Assembly: GCA_916613615.1 (NCBI GenBank)
Contig: OU744720.1
Location: 3,203,749-3,267,748, forward strand
Direction of reading: 5' to 3'
Length of the DNA: 64,000 nucleotides
Source: Steromphala cineraria
Lineage: Eukaryota > Mollusca > Gastropoda > Trochida > Trochidae
Shown: one piece after another, positions 12,401 through 22,126 of the stretch
Layout: every line of letters starts with the position of its first letter
How positions within the stretch are numbered: position 1 is the stretch's first letter
The notes under the pieces: generated by a model
Databases searched by the model: none
What the model was told of the DNA's origin: nothing
What the model saw: the letters and a program-made list of their open reading frames with translations, nothing else
Position numbers and translations under genes: made by a program

Positions 12401-14997
12401 CATGGAGATTTTATACTTAGAAATGACCAGTTAAAAGCACTTTAACTCAATATCACCTTGCCCAATTGCATTGTATAGATATTTTTGCAATTGATTTTAG
12501 TAAGGTTTATAGATTTGCTTTAATTTTCATTTTGCATTGCACATATTTTCATTTATCTATGTTTATAAATTGATATTTTGTTTGCACTTTATTTTGTATT
12601 TACATCCCCTCCCCAAACCTTTTTACATTAGTAAATAGTGTAAGATAATATATTATTGAATAGAAAACAAGTTCTATGGATAGAACTTTTTATTGCATAT
12701 AATTTTCTGTATCGATACTAACACCATTTTCAAGTGAAAGATAACAAATTCCTTGATTTAAAACAGTGTTCCCTCCACCAAGATGTCGCAATAAAGAGGT
12801 TGTAAATCCATTGAACTTGTTCTATATTCATCTTACAAACTTAAAGAAGAAATATTATCACTAATGCTGTTAACCCTCACGAGCCCATGCACCTTAGTTT
12901 TGTCCCCGAGTATCCTGAGTGTGTGCACTGACTAACCTCTCATTTCAGCTCGTCAGACGAGAGTGACTCCGATGGCGGTGATGTTGTGAACCCGATGCAC
13001 ACGATGATCCCTGTGTCATCTCGCCGCAACCCCTACCAGCTTGATCACGTGACTCACCCCCTCACGTTCCCAGTCCCTCCCCCCGTCTTCCGTAAACCAA
13101 TCAGGTACCTGGGTCACTGTTAGACCTAGGGCCCAAATATTGGACTCGAGTACTCGAGGGGTCAGACTCGACTTGAACCAGGGTAATCGAATCAGTCCAC
13201 ATATCATCCTCACATCTGTTGACTTACACATGGTCACATACAGAATAGTTCGACACCTATGTCTTGAAATTGTCATATGACTTCTCACATCATATGGTCA
13301 AGAATAACTTAAACAAGTAAGAGTGACCTCCCCTTTTCAAGTTCTCGAGTCTAAGAGAATGGACTCAAGTCGAGTTGGACCCAACTCGAGTACTCGAGTA
13401 TATGTGGAAGCCCTAGTTACACCTGCACAACACTCATCTCACTCACATTGCTCACCTGGTCATTGTGGTTTAATTAATGCGTTTACCTGTGAAGTTTTTC
13501 TAAAAAATTATGATACAGTTGAATCTGGTTTATCCTAAACTTTTGGTTACACCTGGAAAGTGACATTTCAAGATATATGAGTAAATGAGGTTTGACCATT
13601 CTAATGCTGATAATCAATGTTAAACTCTGTGCTCGTGCTATATCTGTGTTTCTGTGTTTGTATTGATATCTAATATTGATAAATATCATTATACACTAAG
13701 AAAGCAATTAAATATGTTGACTAAATTATTCTATAGTTTTAGTTAAGCATATTCTGTTTGCTAACTGCCATGATAAGCTATGAAGATTTTCTTTATTAAA
13801 AAGGGATTAAGTGTTTTTAATGCTCGATGTAATAGAGAGAAAAATGAGTAAGTTGAAGTTGAAATGTCAAATCTATCTGATACTGATTTTTTTACCCCAG
13901 AATAATTGGAGTAATTGTACTGTTATTAAGATGTGTCCTAGTCTACATGTGTATCAATTCAACATTTAAGAAACCCTCCTTTATCTATAATACGAAGATA
14001 CTATGAGCAGTGATCTCTAACCCTGTTCCTTGTCTGTAGAACAGGCCCAGTGCTGAAGTCTGTCCATCGTCACGTGGTCACATCTACACCCTCGCTCATA
14101 ACCTCCGGGATTATACCTCGGAGGGCGTCAGTTGCATCATCTGAACTGTCCAATCAGAAACTAGATGACCAGACACGCCTCTCTCGCTCATCGGGACCTC
14201 TCGTAAGTTTTTTATCTTGAAAGTGTTAAAATGTTTTTGTGGCATTTAGAAATAAGTGCGATAGTAACAATGCATTTAGAAGTTAGTGCGATAATATGAG
14301 ACAAATGTTATGGATACTTATATGGTTCTTATATCCACAGATTTTTGGTAAATAGTTTCCCTTCCAACTTGAATAAATAACTTAAACCGGTTCAAATCGA
14401 CAAACTCTGCCTCATGCTTTAACTATAATAGTTCAAGGCAACACTATATATATTACTGCAAAACCAATGATGGTTAGGCTACACTATTTCTAAATCAAGG
14501 TACTTTAGATTCATTTGGGACAAGACTTAAAGGGGCAGTATCACGTTTTTTGATAATTTTATATTTTAAAATTTTCAGTGATAATTGTAAGTTAATGTTA
14601 AATGTATTATTTTGACAGTGTCAAAAATCTCATTACACCAGTCAATCACCCATAGTCGGAGGACAAAGTATGAAGATTCACATAAAATACATAGGCCGCC
14701 ATTTTTGTGTGAACACCTTTAATTCATTTTCTGTAAGAAAAAGGAATCGCATGGCTAAACTTTACGTTAAATATTTGAATTATTACTGCTCGATTTAGTT
14801 TAAATACATTGTCTTTCAATTGGAACCATTAATTTTCATTTTCCTGACATCACCTCATATTCCCCCTAAAAACGTGCTACTGCCCCTTTAAACCTGAAAA
14901 CTCTGAAAATCTTGTTTCTAAAAAGGATAATGAAGTTATATTGACCTTCCAGATGAGAGGACTACGACACAACGGTGTTCCTCAAGGGTTCAACTAG
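416..14997 (+). CDS. Unrecognised multi-exon gene, 3' half
   Basis: Seven exons can be joined by splice sites and phase: 416-541, 9113-9172, 10438-10603, 12250-12391, 12949-13104, 14040-14202 and 14953-14997, with a TAG stop at 14995-14997. The first exon is preceded by an acceptor (TATTGTAG), so the gene starts beyond the left edge. The visible protein, about 286 residues, begins with a basic/aromatic stretch (KYMRMTRPHYISKYEG), then a charged helical piece (IKKKHEEDRQKD), then a long Ser/Pro/Asn-rich and probably disordered tail with an acidic SSSDESDSDGGD patch, ending in PQGFN. I do not recognise the family. The tail would suit the cytosolic C-terminus of a membrane or scaffold protein, but nothing proves that. 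The first visible intron is 8.6 kb because of a DIRS element and other repeats. Confidence 0.7.
597..850 (+). repeat. tRNA-derived SINE
   Basis: The segment carries a pol III type internal promoter: an A-box-like TGGTGTAGTGGTTAGCATG and a B box GGGTTCAAATCC about 30 bp later. A tail follows that includes GGCAAGACACTTCATCC and AAATGGGTACCTG, which resembles SINE bodies of marine invertebrates. It has no intact acceptor stem, so it is a SINE rather than a tRNA gene. It separates two partial copies of an exon. Confidence 0.7.
909..943 (+). pseudogene. Duplicated exon end with its splice donor
   Basis: The last 34-35 bp of the exon ending at 541 recur here almost unchanged, followed by a usable donor (AAG|GTACGAG) and intron sequence matching that after 541. 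No acceptor or full exon precedes it, so it is probably a non-functional tandem duplication that flanks the SINE. Confidence 0.7.
999..1840 (-). mobile_element. HINE/pearl-like non-autonomous repeat
   Basis: One end forms a stem-loop (CCCCCGAATC pairing with GATTCCGGGGG near 1004-1027), followed by a GTCCGTCT/GTCCGTTT microsatellite and then several diverged units of about 130-240 bp. The units share the phrases AACTTTAACCTTGG, TTTGATACTTGACAT and GATGAGACCTTTCAGATG. Each unit also ends in runs of TGACCTTG. A terminal hairpin, a microsatellite and a tandem core together resemble Helentron-associated (HINE) or molluscan pearl elements. No protein is encoded. Confidence 0.55.
2212..2385. repeat. 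DIRS copy 1 inverted terminal repeat (3' side)
   Basis: The sequence from CCTCTGGGACGAACTCCAG to ...CATATTCTC is the reverse complement of 8530-8703 with almost no mismatches. It lies downstream of the recombinase frame, so it is the 3' terminal repeat. The element extends outward to about 2171, where similarity to the internal complementary region begins. Confidence 0.93.
2471..2569. repeat. DIRS copy 1 internal complementary region
   Basis: Two inverted segments meet here. 2471-2526 is the reverse complement of the outer left end (2171-2226). 2527-2569 is the reverse complement of the outer right end (about 8680-8721). In DIRS-1 this region is thought to template a circular intermediate by aligning both ends. 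The junction lies between GTTCCT and AATTATTGGC. Confidence 0.88.
2640..3190. other. Non-coding 3' region of DIRS copy 1
   Basis: Between the internal complementary region and the end of the recombinase frame there is AT-rich sequence. It contains at least four short repeats of a TGACGTCACTTCCGGTT-like word between about 2870 and 2960, and a C/T homopolymer run near 3145. The repeats contain a CRE-like TGACGTCA, so they could be promoter or recombinase-binding elements; that is inference. Confidence 0.4.
3198..4178 (-). CDS. DIRS copy 1 tyrosine recombinase
   Basis: The last ~326 codons of a 952-codon open frame (6056-3198) form a phage-integrase-fold recombinase. An N-terminal SAM-like region (SIRPSTARLYDAKW, GTIEGYRSAIASV) leads to the catalytic part. 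Visible active-site residues are the first Arg (SAARVSEL), the HxxR motif (PHEIRAL) and the Tyr nucleophile (SYLRD). It would insert the circular DNA intermediate. The frame stays open a further 1.9 kb upstream across the RT region, so the true start is uncertain; only the C-terminal domain is recognisable. The domain overlaps the RT frame by about 80 nt. Confidence 0.88.
   Translation of the reverse strand, partial: SIRPSTARLYDAKWRIFTIWRRGRDLLDKDISIPMLADFLLYLRNGRKLKHGTIEGYRSAIASVCDIQGLSIGSDTSLHRMIRSFQIQDITTPSIFPKWDLCIVLQSLLKAPYEPLSSTPLKFLSFKTAFLLAFASAARVSELHAIDNSSIRFSKDRKEVTCRALPEFLAKNQSSSSGPLGTRSYRIPALPVSTSRSDKERLLCPVRCLRWYLERTASFRRNRRRLFLSCKPAVDTEISKNTISSWLRKTIVFAYNLMDQDTVNVKFSPHEIRALSSSLSAWKSVSIQQLVSSCQWKGSNTFISSYLRDISPSLSGISDLGPLVAA
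4097..6436 (-). pseudogene. DIRS copy 1 RT/RNase H frame, interrupted
   Basis: Reverse transcriptase with the polymerase motif YLDD (GYLDDFL), then RNase H with its acidic residues in TIFTDAS, the Glu of LLEMPAV, IASDNATV and ADMLSRR. A conserved DIRS segment follows (IDLFAT, SPIPDPQA, YAFPPFK, APAWPTRPW) that corresponds to the methyltransferase-like region of DIRS elements. Against copy 2, the frame carries a TAG at 5893-5891, and an in-frame shortening of about 24 nt with a TGA and a TAG at 5752-5741, where a TGTGAGGAAACTAG word is duplicated. The N-terminal part (6436-5894) and the C-terminal part (5737-4097) are each open. This is most likely a recent nonsense copy. Confidence 0.85.
6192..8297 (-). 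CDS. DIRS copy 1 ORF1, gag-like protein
   Basis: A 701-residue protein starting at an ATG (MASHKC). The first ~45 residues hold paired cysteines (CVTCQRF, CVLCDK, CLLC) that look like a zinc-binding module. Then come a Lys/Ser-rich region, a long acidic and probably disordered middle, and a conserved C-terminal third (ARNSVDILSYINWFAAGVR, DLFQQPLNTDSMFNG). The tail is rich in Arg, Gly and Pro (RGRGNRGSKP) and probably binds RNA. The same plan is in the copy 2 protein. It would package element RNA. Its 3' end overlaps the RT frame by about 245 nt, in the same frame offset as in copy 2. Confidence 0.85.
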   Translation of the reverse strand: MASHKCVTCQRFMSDKDPHSLCVLCDKSPICFPDARCLLCRDLEDDVWNKLSEMRAKKSKQISLNPQSPNPPIPTDKSPLIPPSGSVPVAPPTFDITSFLTSFKQEMVSSFKTSLHEMEKKNDEKLSNLKKSLSSSRSHANSSTKSGSSRKGSACLDDRREFKSQSNKRAADPVETVTASDTVKKQCLPDGGLLVDGRGGQKLGALNQSGGLKTTELEGPHDVDAVNLLRGPPGTVQAGSHVGDGKPVNSSSATASGLGQVTVSTDSTRDPCPDPLLSRQRKDGTDSAGILGRGSIKDTVVDNKGTLDFVDVRNPPLIPIITDSNMEVDQPVDVKLHSHEGLAIIPPAEIKDVPDLDPSWSYLEKIDFLHKLKPCTRPPVLDEQVDRVLPDELGSTGVLPPKRLPKRTLPHSTVVKSGLDIVNANISKAKDATSLPKLPVKQAYIIHDRLLPASAPDVDRDFARLDARPNQRFVGDKLTVTRKDVKEMDLAARNSVDILSYINWFAAGVRQLLPPTFQDYTGIKPSTLTVMSAEEVALAHSFLDVIYQAVGDATLAQLSSVARLTALERSRLLGAVKNLPTDAKEDLFQQPLNTDSMFNGQCSQAIATQEAQTNRNLNQQLASALLAQTRNQRGNPRGRRGFGATTPRPPLHRSAFDRAKSYGRPPPSSSQSQPPRESQQQPPRSNFRGRGNRGSKPSYRR
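8530..8703. repeat. DIRS copy 1 inverted terminal repeat (5' side)
   Basis: Reverse complement of 2212-2385. It lies upstream of ORF1, so it should contain the promoter. The element end continues to about 8721 (GCCAATAATT), where similarity to the internal complementary region stops. Confidence 0.92.
8722..12249. other. Introns of the + strand gene
   Basis: Apart from exons 9113-9172 and 10438-10603, this is AT-rich intron. A diverged repeat containing the palindromic word ACTCGAGTACTCG occurs near 11430-11450 and again near 13145. A separate word (TGTGACTTGCTGTGATAG) recurs at about 11110 and 11790. No other gene is seen. Confidence 0.5.
14531..14887. mobile_element. TTAA-flanked MITE
   Basis: A 357-bp segment with inverted ends (AGGGGCAGTATCACGTTTTT and, inverted, AGGGGCAGTAGCACGTTTTT), flanked on both sides by TTAA (14527-14530 and 14888-14891). 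TTAA target duplication is typical of piggyBac-type transposases, so this is probably a piggyBac-related MITE. An isolated end of the same family is near 46626-46641. It lies in the last intron of the + strand gene. Confidence 0.75.
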
Positions 14998-16250
14998 CTC
15001 AAGGTCAAACAACCTTCCAGATCTGAGGTCAAGCAGGGTCAAGGATACAAGGTCAAAGTTCAGGGTCAAGAAAACCAAGAATCTCAATTGACTGAAGTTG
15101 CCAACAGCTACATCGTTACAGAATCATGGATCTGTGGAGTTTATAGAAGGAATAGATGTATATCAGAGCATGATTGATCCACCTGAGTTAAAGTAGGAAT
15201 CTTCAGTGAGAATAAACCAGCAGCTTGGTTGACAACCATCCTTGGAGCATCACAGATCGTAGTGAAGAGGTCTCAAGGGATCGATCCGTTGGAGAATTTA
15301 TGATTTAAGAAACACTTCATATATTCATTAAGGAATCTCAGGAGACATTGTGTATGAAAGATAAGAGCTTGTAAGTTCTTGTGGCAGGATGAGCTCCTGT
15401 CTTCTTCACTTGGGATATCCCTTTCGTTGTATTTGTAGAATCGGAGTTCCATGCTTTGAATCCTACTATAGGTAATCTCACGATCACATTGGCTCAATAG
15501 GAAGTGTTCCTCGGTCGAAAAGTTTGAATCCTGCTTAAGGTGTTCGAACTATCACATTGCGTTGTGGGATACTCCTTTGGATGAATTGGTAGAGTGGTGG
15601 TCTGGTCTCGGGGTTCGAGTTTGAATCCTACCATATGATAGTGATCTCACAATCACACTGGATGAGTAGGAAGAGTGTTAGCCTCCAACCGAAAAGTTCA
15701 AGGTTCAAATCCTGCTTTAGGTGATCTCATGACCATGTAACATATTTTCTTGCTCATCACCTTGAGGAGTATACACCCAGTGTCTGTGATAACGTAATGT
15801 ATTGTTCACCGAACTGTGCCAATATCGTTGTGTTTGAGTTTAGAATGGACAGAGCTGTGTTGTGTTAAATAGTGAACTGAGTACAAATCTTCTGAATTTG
15901 AAAATGCAACAAGGTACTTTCCATTACTGATGCGAGTGCTATGTCTGTTTATATGAAGCAATCTATTTGTACACGGTGAAGGAGTTGTTCCTGGGGTTCA
16001 GGGACATCTTGCAGGAAGCGATAAATTCAAATAAATTCAGGGAGAGAGAGCTAGTCATGTGGAGGTTGACAATCACTGTATACTACTCTATTCACTAAAA
16101 TTCATCCGAAGAAAAATGACACAGTGTGTATATACAACCAAGATAGATTGGTGAAGATATAACCCTTATTTCTTGTTCATTTGTGATATATGTATCATTT
16201 ATATGTGAAATAATATATACTTTCATAAATAAAATGTGAAGATTTATTAT
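14998..16250 (+). other. Probable 3' UTR of the + strand gene
   Basis: Between the stop at 14997 and a poly(A) signal near 16228 there is no further coding exon. The region 15440-15740 holds three imperfect ~90-bp copies of a SINE-like unit with B-box-like words (GGTTCAAATCCTGC, GTTTGAATCCTACC). Confidence 0.5.
16228..16233 (+). promoter_or_regulatory. Poly(A) signal AATAAA
   Basis: A canonical AATAAA followed within about 25-40 bp by T- and TG-rich sequence. It is the first strong signal in sense after the stop at 14997. Confidence 0.5.
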
Positions 16251-16484
16251 ATTGTTGCCTGTGAAATTTCACAATTAATCGTTTTTGTAGTGATATGTTA
16301 TTGTCACTCATTGGTTAAACTTATAGAGGAACCATGTTTTATTGTCTTGAAATGATATGTCTGCCTCTTCTTGGGCTACAAATAGAATATAATATAAGAA
16401 AACATGGGGGAGAGTTTCAGCCCACGATCTTATCATCGAGACCTTGCGGTTGGAACTTTAGAAGCTCAAAGATCCACCTAAGTT

Positions 16485-16760
16485 CTAGAGATCTTCTAGA
16501 CTTGGTGGTCCTCTCTGAATCAGGATTTTGACTGAGTTAAGCGATAATTTTGTAGAAAAGATCACTCTTAGAATGGTCAGGGAGGTTGAAGTGTAGAGAA
16601 ACAGGTTTATCTCTTTTGTGTGTGATGTCGGTAAAGTGTTCAAACGAATTTTGAATTCCCGTTTCGTCTCTCCGACATATTGCTTTTTGCACTTGTTGCA
16701 AGTTAGTAGATATGTGGCTTTACAACTTATATACATCCTATCTCGCTCAGTGAGATACAC
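16485..16760 (-). pseudogene. Penelope-like element remnant (GIY-YIG region)
   Basis: A short minus-strand reading contains YLLTCNKCKKQYVGETKREF, which matches the GIY-YIG-type nuclease region at the C-terminus of Penelope-like retroelements. Downstream fragments of the same domain appear in shifted frames, so the copy is frameshifted and dead. No reverse transcriptase part is seen beside it. Confidence 0.7.
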
Positions 16761-17272
16761 TTGGCGGTCATAAAGAACAAGGAATATATCCTCTTCATAT
16801 TACAGAGACAATTCATGTGTTTGAAAATGAAATTATGAAGAACATTAACAAAAGCCGACACGACGACACAACTTCTGCAAAATACACCTTTTCAAATCAA
16901 ACTTTAACTTAAAAATCAATTTTATCTGTTCAGAGACAAATAAAAAGATAATGCAAATGTCCTTTGACTTTTTAATCTGGACATTTATGCATTAAACATA
17001 CATATTAAGATAACAAAAGTCAATCAGTTTATAAAATGTATTTATTTATCAATCATATAGCCATAAAGTATGAAAAATTAACTGATAAATCTTTTAACTG
17101 TGTAAAATTCTGATTAAATGTAAACTCAATATTTTGGATTCCTAAATTACTACATGGTTATGCACTTTTACAAAATTATGCTAATTCCAATCACTAGCTG
17201 ATCTAAATTTTGCTTCTTATTGCATCATTTTCTGTAGTATGGCACTCAGAAATGGTTAATTAATTAAAAAAA
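16761..17272. other. No feature seen
   Basis: AT-rich sequence without a convincing open frame, exon or repeat. Confidence 0.4.
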
Positions 17273-19566
17273 AGAGCCATTGGCTCTGTAGCTTATCAAG
17301 CTTCATATCAATTTTGGTTTAGGGTGTGGTCCCCTACAGGGTCAAATGTACAATTTAGAATCCTCCTTTCCAAATTAGGAGTCTGCAACCAAAGTTTCAG
17401 CTTTCAAAGCCTGATGCTTCTTGAGAAAAATATGAAAATAGGTTTTAAGGGTCACTTAGGCTACAATTTATAATCCTCACTAGTCAAGGAGTCTGTACAC
17501 AAGGTTTCAACTTTTCTAGCAATTCTAGGTCTTTTGCTCCCGGAGAAGAAGATGAAAATAGGTTGTAAGGGGCAACAGGGCCACCAAAGCTATATAATCC
17601 TCGCTAGTCAAGGAGCATGTACACAAATTTTCAGCTTTCTAAGTCTAATGCTTCTGGAGAAGAAGATGAATATAGGTTTTTAGGATGTGACCCCTGATTA
17701 GGGTCACCAAAGTTACAATTTTATAATCCTCACTAGTAAAAGAGTATACACAAGATATAAGATTTCTAAGCCTTTTGCATGGTTCTATAGAAGAAGTCGA
17801 AATAGGTTTATAAGGTGTGGCCCCTGTGGCCCTTTTTAGGGGTCACAGGGTCATCAAAGTTACAATTTATAATCCTCACTAGTCAAGGAGTCTGTACACA
17901 AAGTTTCAGCTTTCTACACCTTTTGGTTCTGGAGCATTCTCTCCCCACAGAGGCAGTTCAGTCATACCTGAATTAGCCTCTGTTCTATTACGGCTAATAC
18001 ACGGGACAGAAAGGTAGAAATCTGATTGGAGGCAATCGAAGTTAGTTGTGCAATCAGCGACGCCGTTTCAAAAGTGGTCATTCGCAATACCTCGGCAATC
18101 TCCGTGTGGTTCGTCAAAGCTTCCGTTGAAATTTAACATCCAGGGGAGGTAATTCTTTCTTTTACAAACCATCGCTTTTTACCTTCTCAGTAGTTATTAT
18201 TTGGTTGATTAGTAAAAAAATAGAGCCATTGGCTCTGTAGCTCATCAGGCTTCATTATCAATTATGCTGTAGAGTGTGGCCAATGTGATTCCCTCATTGT
18301 AGGGACCACAGGGTCACCAATCATAAAGTTAAGTATATAGGCGACAAGTTTAAGTTTTCTAGGTCTGATACTTCAGGAGGAGAAGATGAAAATAGATTTT
18401 AAGGACGTTCCTTTTGCCTTTATTAGGGGCAACAGGGTCACCAAAACTACAATTCAAATTCCTCACTTGTCAAGGAGCCTGTTCACAAAATTTCAGCTTT
18501 CTAGGCCTTATGCTTCTGGAGAAGAAGATGTAAATAGGTTTTTAGGGCTTCGTCCCTGTGGCCCTTATCAGGGTCACAGGGCCACCAAAGCTACAATTTA
18601 TAATCTTCACTAGCCAAGCAATCTGTACACAAATTTTCAGCTTTCTAGGACTTATTCTTCTGGAGAAGAAGATGAAAAAAGGTTTTTAGGGGGTGCCCCC
18701 TGTGGCCCTTATTAGGGGTCACAGGGCCACAAAAGCTACAATTTATAATACTCACTCGCCAAGGAGTCTGTACAGAAAGTTTCAGCTTTTAGGGCTAATG
18801 CTTCTGGCCCTTATTAGGGGTCACAGGGCCACCATAGCTACAATTTATAATACTCACTAGTCAAGGAGTGTGTACACAAAGTTTCAGCTTTCTAGGCCTT
18901 ATGCTTCTGGGGAAGAAGATGAAAATAGGTTTTTGGGGTGTGGCCCCTGTGGCCCTTATTAGGGGTCACAGGGCCACCAAAGCTACAATTTATAATCCTC
19001 ACTAGTCAAGGAGTCTGTACACAAAGTTTCAGCTTTCCAGGCCTTATGGTTCTGGAGAAGAAGTCGAAATTCCACAAAGTTTACGGACAGACGGACGGAC
19101 GGACGCCGGACAACATGCCATGCCATAAGCCCATCGGGCCTAACAGGCCAGATGAGCTAATAAAATTTATCATAAAACAAATAATAATTTACTCAATTAT
19201 AAAACCTTATCTATCTAATGATAAATCCTATCCATATCTGATTTTCAAATAGTTTCCCTCTCACACTGCTATTAAAAAATACAGGTGAGGACCATGTCAC
19301 TATAAGATCGTTAAGAACTCCCCGAGTCATGGATATCCAAAAGGTGTTTTCATTGGCTGCAAATAAGGGAGATATTTGAAGTTACAACTATTTGCCGCTA
19401 GGGTAATCTACCAGATCCCCAGGATCTTGGCGTAATAGAACAGAGGCTAACTCAGGTATGACTGAACTGCCTCTGTGGGGAGAGAATGGTTCTGGAGAAG
19501 AAGTCAAAAATACACAAAGCGTACGGACGTATGGACGGACAGATACCGTGCCATGCCATCAGATTT
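17273..19566. repeat. Tandem-unit repeat, interrupted by a TIR element
   Basis: The repeat starts with a small hairpin (AGAGCCATTGGCTCT) and consists of about 150-190-bp units sharing GGTCACAGGG, CTACAATTTATAATCCTCAC and AAGGAGTCTGTACACAAA. It ends in an ACGG-type microsatellite. The host copy runs from 17273 to 17934 and resumes at 19489-19566. A second full copy (18222-19160) lies inside the inserted element and ends with a GGCCTAACAGGCC hairpin plus GATGAGCTAA. A third, shorter copy is at 28682-29057. Confidence 0.75.
17935..19488. mobile_element. Long-TIR element with 9-bp target duplication (MULE-like)
   Basis: Inverted repeats of about 58 bp (17935-17992 and 19431-19488, one mismatch) start with CATTCTCTCC. 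The flanks GTTCTGGAG at 17926-17934 and 19489-19497 are identical, giving a perfect 9-bp target duplication. Long TIRs with 8-9-bp duplications fit Mutator-like elements. It has no transposase and carries instead a copy of the very repeat into which it inserted. Confidence 0.85.
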
Positions 19567-20725
19567 AATAACATGAAAAGTGAATTGATTTTTCTTCATT
19601 TTCAGCTTACAATTGAGCTCTTAAGTCATCTTGTAGACTTGAATAGGCTTTTATCTCACTTTACGGTCTGGCTGACCATCTTGGTGTGTGATGGCTGCTC
19701 TTCTATCATACTATGTGCTGGTTACATCAGAAATCTTCTGGAGATTGATCCATCAGATCAGGAATTTGTTAACACTGTAGAGATGCCTGAATGAACCACT
19801 GATTTGAACATGTGCTGTTCTAAATTCTCATTGCAGTCCGATTAAAATGGACCGTGCTCCAAGGAATAATATATAAATATATTGTGCATATTGAGGTTTG
19901 AACCAGCCGGGTTATCCTCTCACCTCTGTCGAATTTTCCTGACTTAAGCTCATCTAACCAATCTCAAGGATGACTGCAAAACCTTTTGATATAATGCTAG
20001 GGGCAGGTAACTTGTGTTTACGATTTGTAAGACAATGTCTTTGGAAACTGACTTGGTTTTGTTGGCATTAAACGGGTTATAGCAACATGCGATTAGCAGG
20101 GCTGTATTCAGACCAGAGGATATCCCGGCTGGTTCAAAACCTGATAGTGACAATATTTTTATTGTTTTACTCCTTGGAGCATGGTTGATTTTAATCAACC
20201 TGCCATTGATCGGGACTTGTGGTAGTTCTGCATTCTTATGACACACCTTATGATTATGTGCTAAGGCAACAATAGCACTCGATGTGAATACAAACCATTA
20301 TTCAATATTGCATTATGAATCTACTTCATACAAAATCAGTCTTGTGTTAATTTCAATAGCATGATATTTCATTTGGGCATAATTTTCATAATCAACAATT
20401 ATACGAACCATTATTCAATATTGCATTATGAATCTACTTCATACAAAATCAGTCTTGTGTTAATTTCAGCAGCATATTTGATTAGGGCATAATTTTCTGT
20501 TTGTCATTATCAACAATTCTAGGTACCAAATACACCAACCAATACACCAGACAATAAATTCTTTCACTATTGATTGGGTATCCTTCAACACTGCATTCAG
20601 GAAATGACAGGAATTACAATAAAATATATAAGGCAATATTTGAGATGAACATGTTTCAATATTCAGACAATGTTATGGATATATGACTGTATCTTCTACA
20701 ATCAAGGTAAGCATACACATACAAA
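19567..20725. other. No gene; one local duplication
   Basis: About 60 bp starting AACCATTATTCAATATTGC is present twice, at about 20287-20348 and 20406-20466. Otherwise this is AT-rich sequence without a supported gene. Confidence 0.45.
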
Positions 20726-22049
20726 ACTAGATTAGCGTTTGCGGGATACCGCAAAAGCAGAGCAGCCCCGGAACTTTGGGTTTCGCCTTACCCTGTTCCG
20801 CCTTTTACAGGCCTCACCAAATTGGGAATTTTCTCGTGACCTTGACCTTTGACACTCAAGGTCACACAATCAATGAACACATTTCATTGAGTATAACATT
20901 ATTGTAATGAAATAAAGTGTTAAAAATACAATTAATCCATTTTCTCCATATATGTTGACCTTGCTGTGACCTTGACCGTCGACAGTTAGTACCCAAAACT
21001 TTTTGAAAATGTTGAACTTCTCAAGAGATAATATATACAAAATCTAAACTTCATAGCACAAAAACTTTTCAAGTTATTGTGTTTAGAAGGAATTGCAATA
21101 ACTCATATCTCATGACCTTGACCTTTGACCTTCAAGGTCACACAATAATTGAACACTTTTTATTGAGTATAACAATCATGTATTGATTAAAAGTGATCAT
21201 AGTTAAAATTAAGCATTTTCGCGAAACCATGCTTAAGTCATGACCTTGCTGTGACCTTGACCTTTGACAGATTGTAGCCGAAACCTTTTCAAAATTTTTT
21301 ACTTTTCCAAGGATGATATATACCAAGTTAGAGCTTCATTGCACAAAAACTTTTCAAGTTACCGTGTTTACAAAGAATTTTGTGGTGATTTTATAACTCG
21401 TGACCTTGACCTTTGAACTTGAAAGTGAACATGTCATAATGATTCCCTGGAAGTATTAACATTTAGACATGTTCATGAGTTCTGAAAAGCTAAATGGGAT
21501 AAAGTTATACCCCAATTTAGTGCATTTTGTAATAACTCATATCTCATGACCTTGACCTTTGACCTTCAAGGTCACACAATCATTGAACACTTTTTTTTGA
21601 GTATAACAATCATGTATTGATTAAAAGTGTTCATAGTTAAAATAAAGCATTTTCGCTAAAACATGCTTACGTCATGACCTTGCTGTGACCTTGACCTTTG
21701 ACGGATTGTAGCCAAAACCTTTTCAAATTTTTTTACTTTTCCAAGGATGATATATACCAAGTTAGAGCTTCATAGCACAAAAACTTTTCAAGTTATCGCG
21801 TTTACAAGGAATTCTTAGTGTGAATACATAGCTCGTGACCTTGACCTTTGACCTTGAAAGTGAACATGTCAAAATCGTTCCCCCGAGGTATGAGAAGTAA
21901 GGTATGAATAAGAGTTCTGGAAAGCTTAGGGGAAAAAAGTTATAGCTAGTAGTACGAGTGCGGCGGCGGCGGCGGACGCGGCGGCGGCGGCGGCGATGGA
22001 AACTTCACAAAAACTGATAGCAGCCCCGTCCTTAGACGGGGCTGCTAAT
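20726..22049. mobile_element. 1.3-kb HINE/Helitron-like repeat, copy 1
   Basis: It is nearly identical to 34283-35597. On the minus strand one end reads hairpin (TTTGCGG TATC CCGCAAA), seven bases, then CTAG followed by T, which is the classical Helitron 3' end. The other end is a 12-bp perfect hairpin (AGCAGCCCCGTC/GACGGGGCTGCT) beside a (CGG)n microsatellite. That end lacks the Helitron TC start, so a Helentron/HINE type is also possible. The core has about 420-bp duplicated units with many TGACCTTGACC words. No protein is encoded. Confidence 0.7.
21113..21140. promoter_or_regulatory. Clustered nuclear-receptor half-sites
   Basis: Read on the minus strand, the site contains a perfect DR1 (AGGTCAAAGGTCA), an ER3 arrangement (TGACCTTGAAGGTCA) and TCAAGGTCA, the monomer site of NR5A/ERR-type receptors. 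The same compound site recurs at 21547-21574, and at 34670-34697 and 35104-35131 in the second copy of the repeat. Binding is not shown by sequence alone. Confidence 0.4.
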
Positions 22050-22126
22050 AATTCAATCCAGCTTATTAAACAGTCAAATGAGAAAAATGAATATAGGGAA
22101 TACAAAATGACACCCCATTTATAAGA

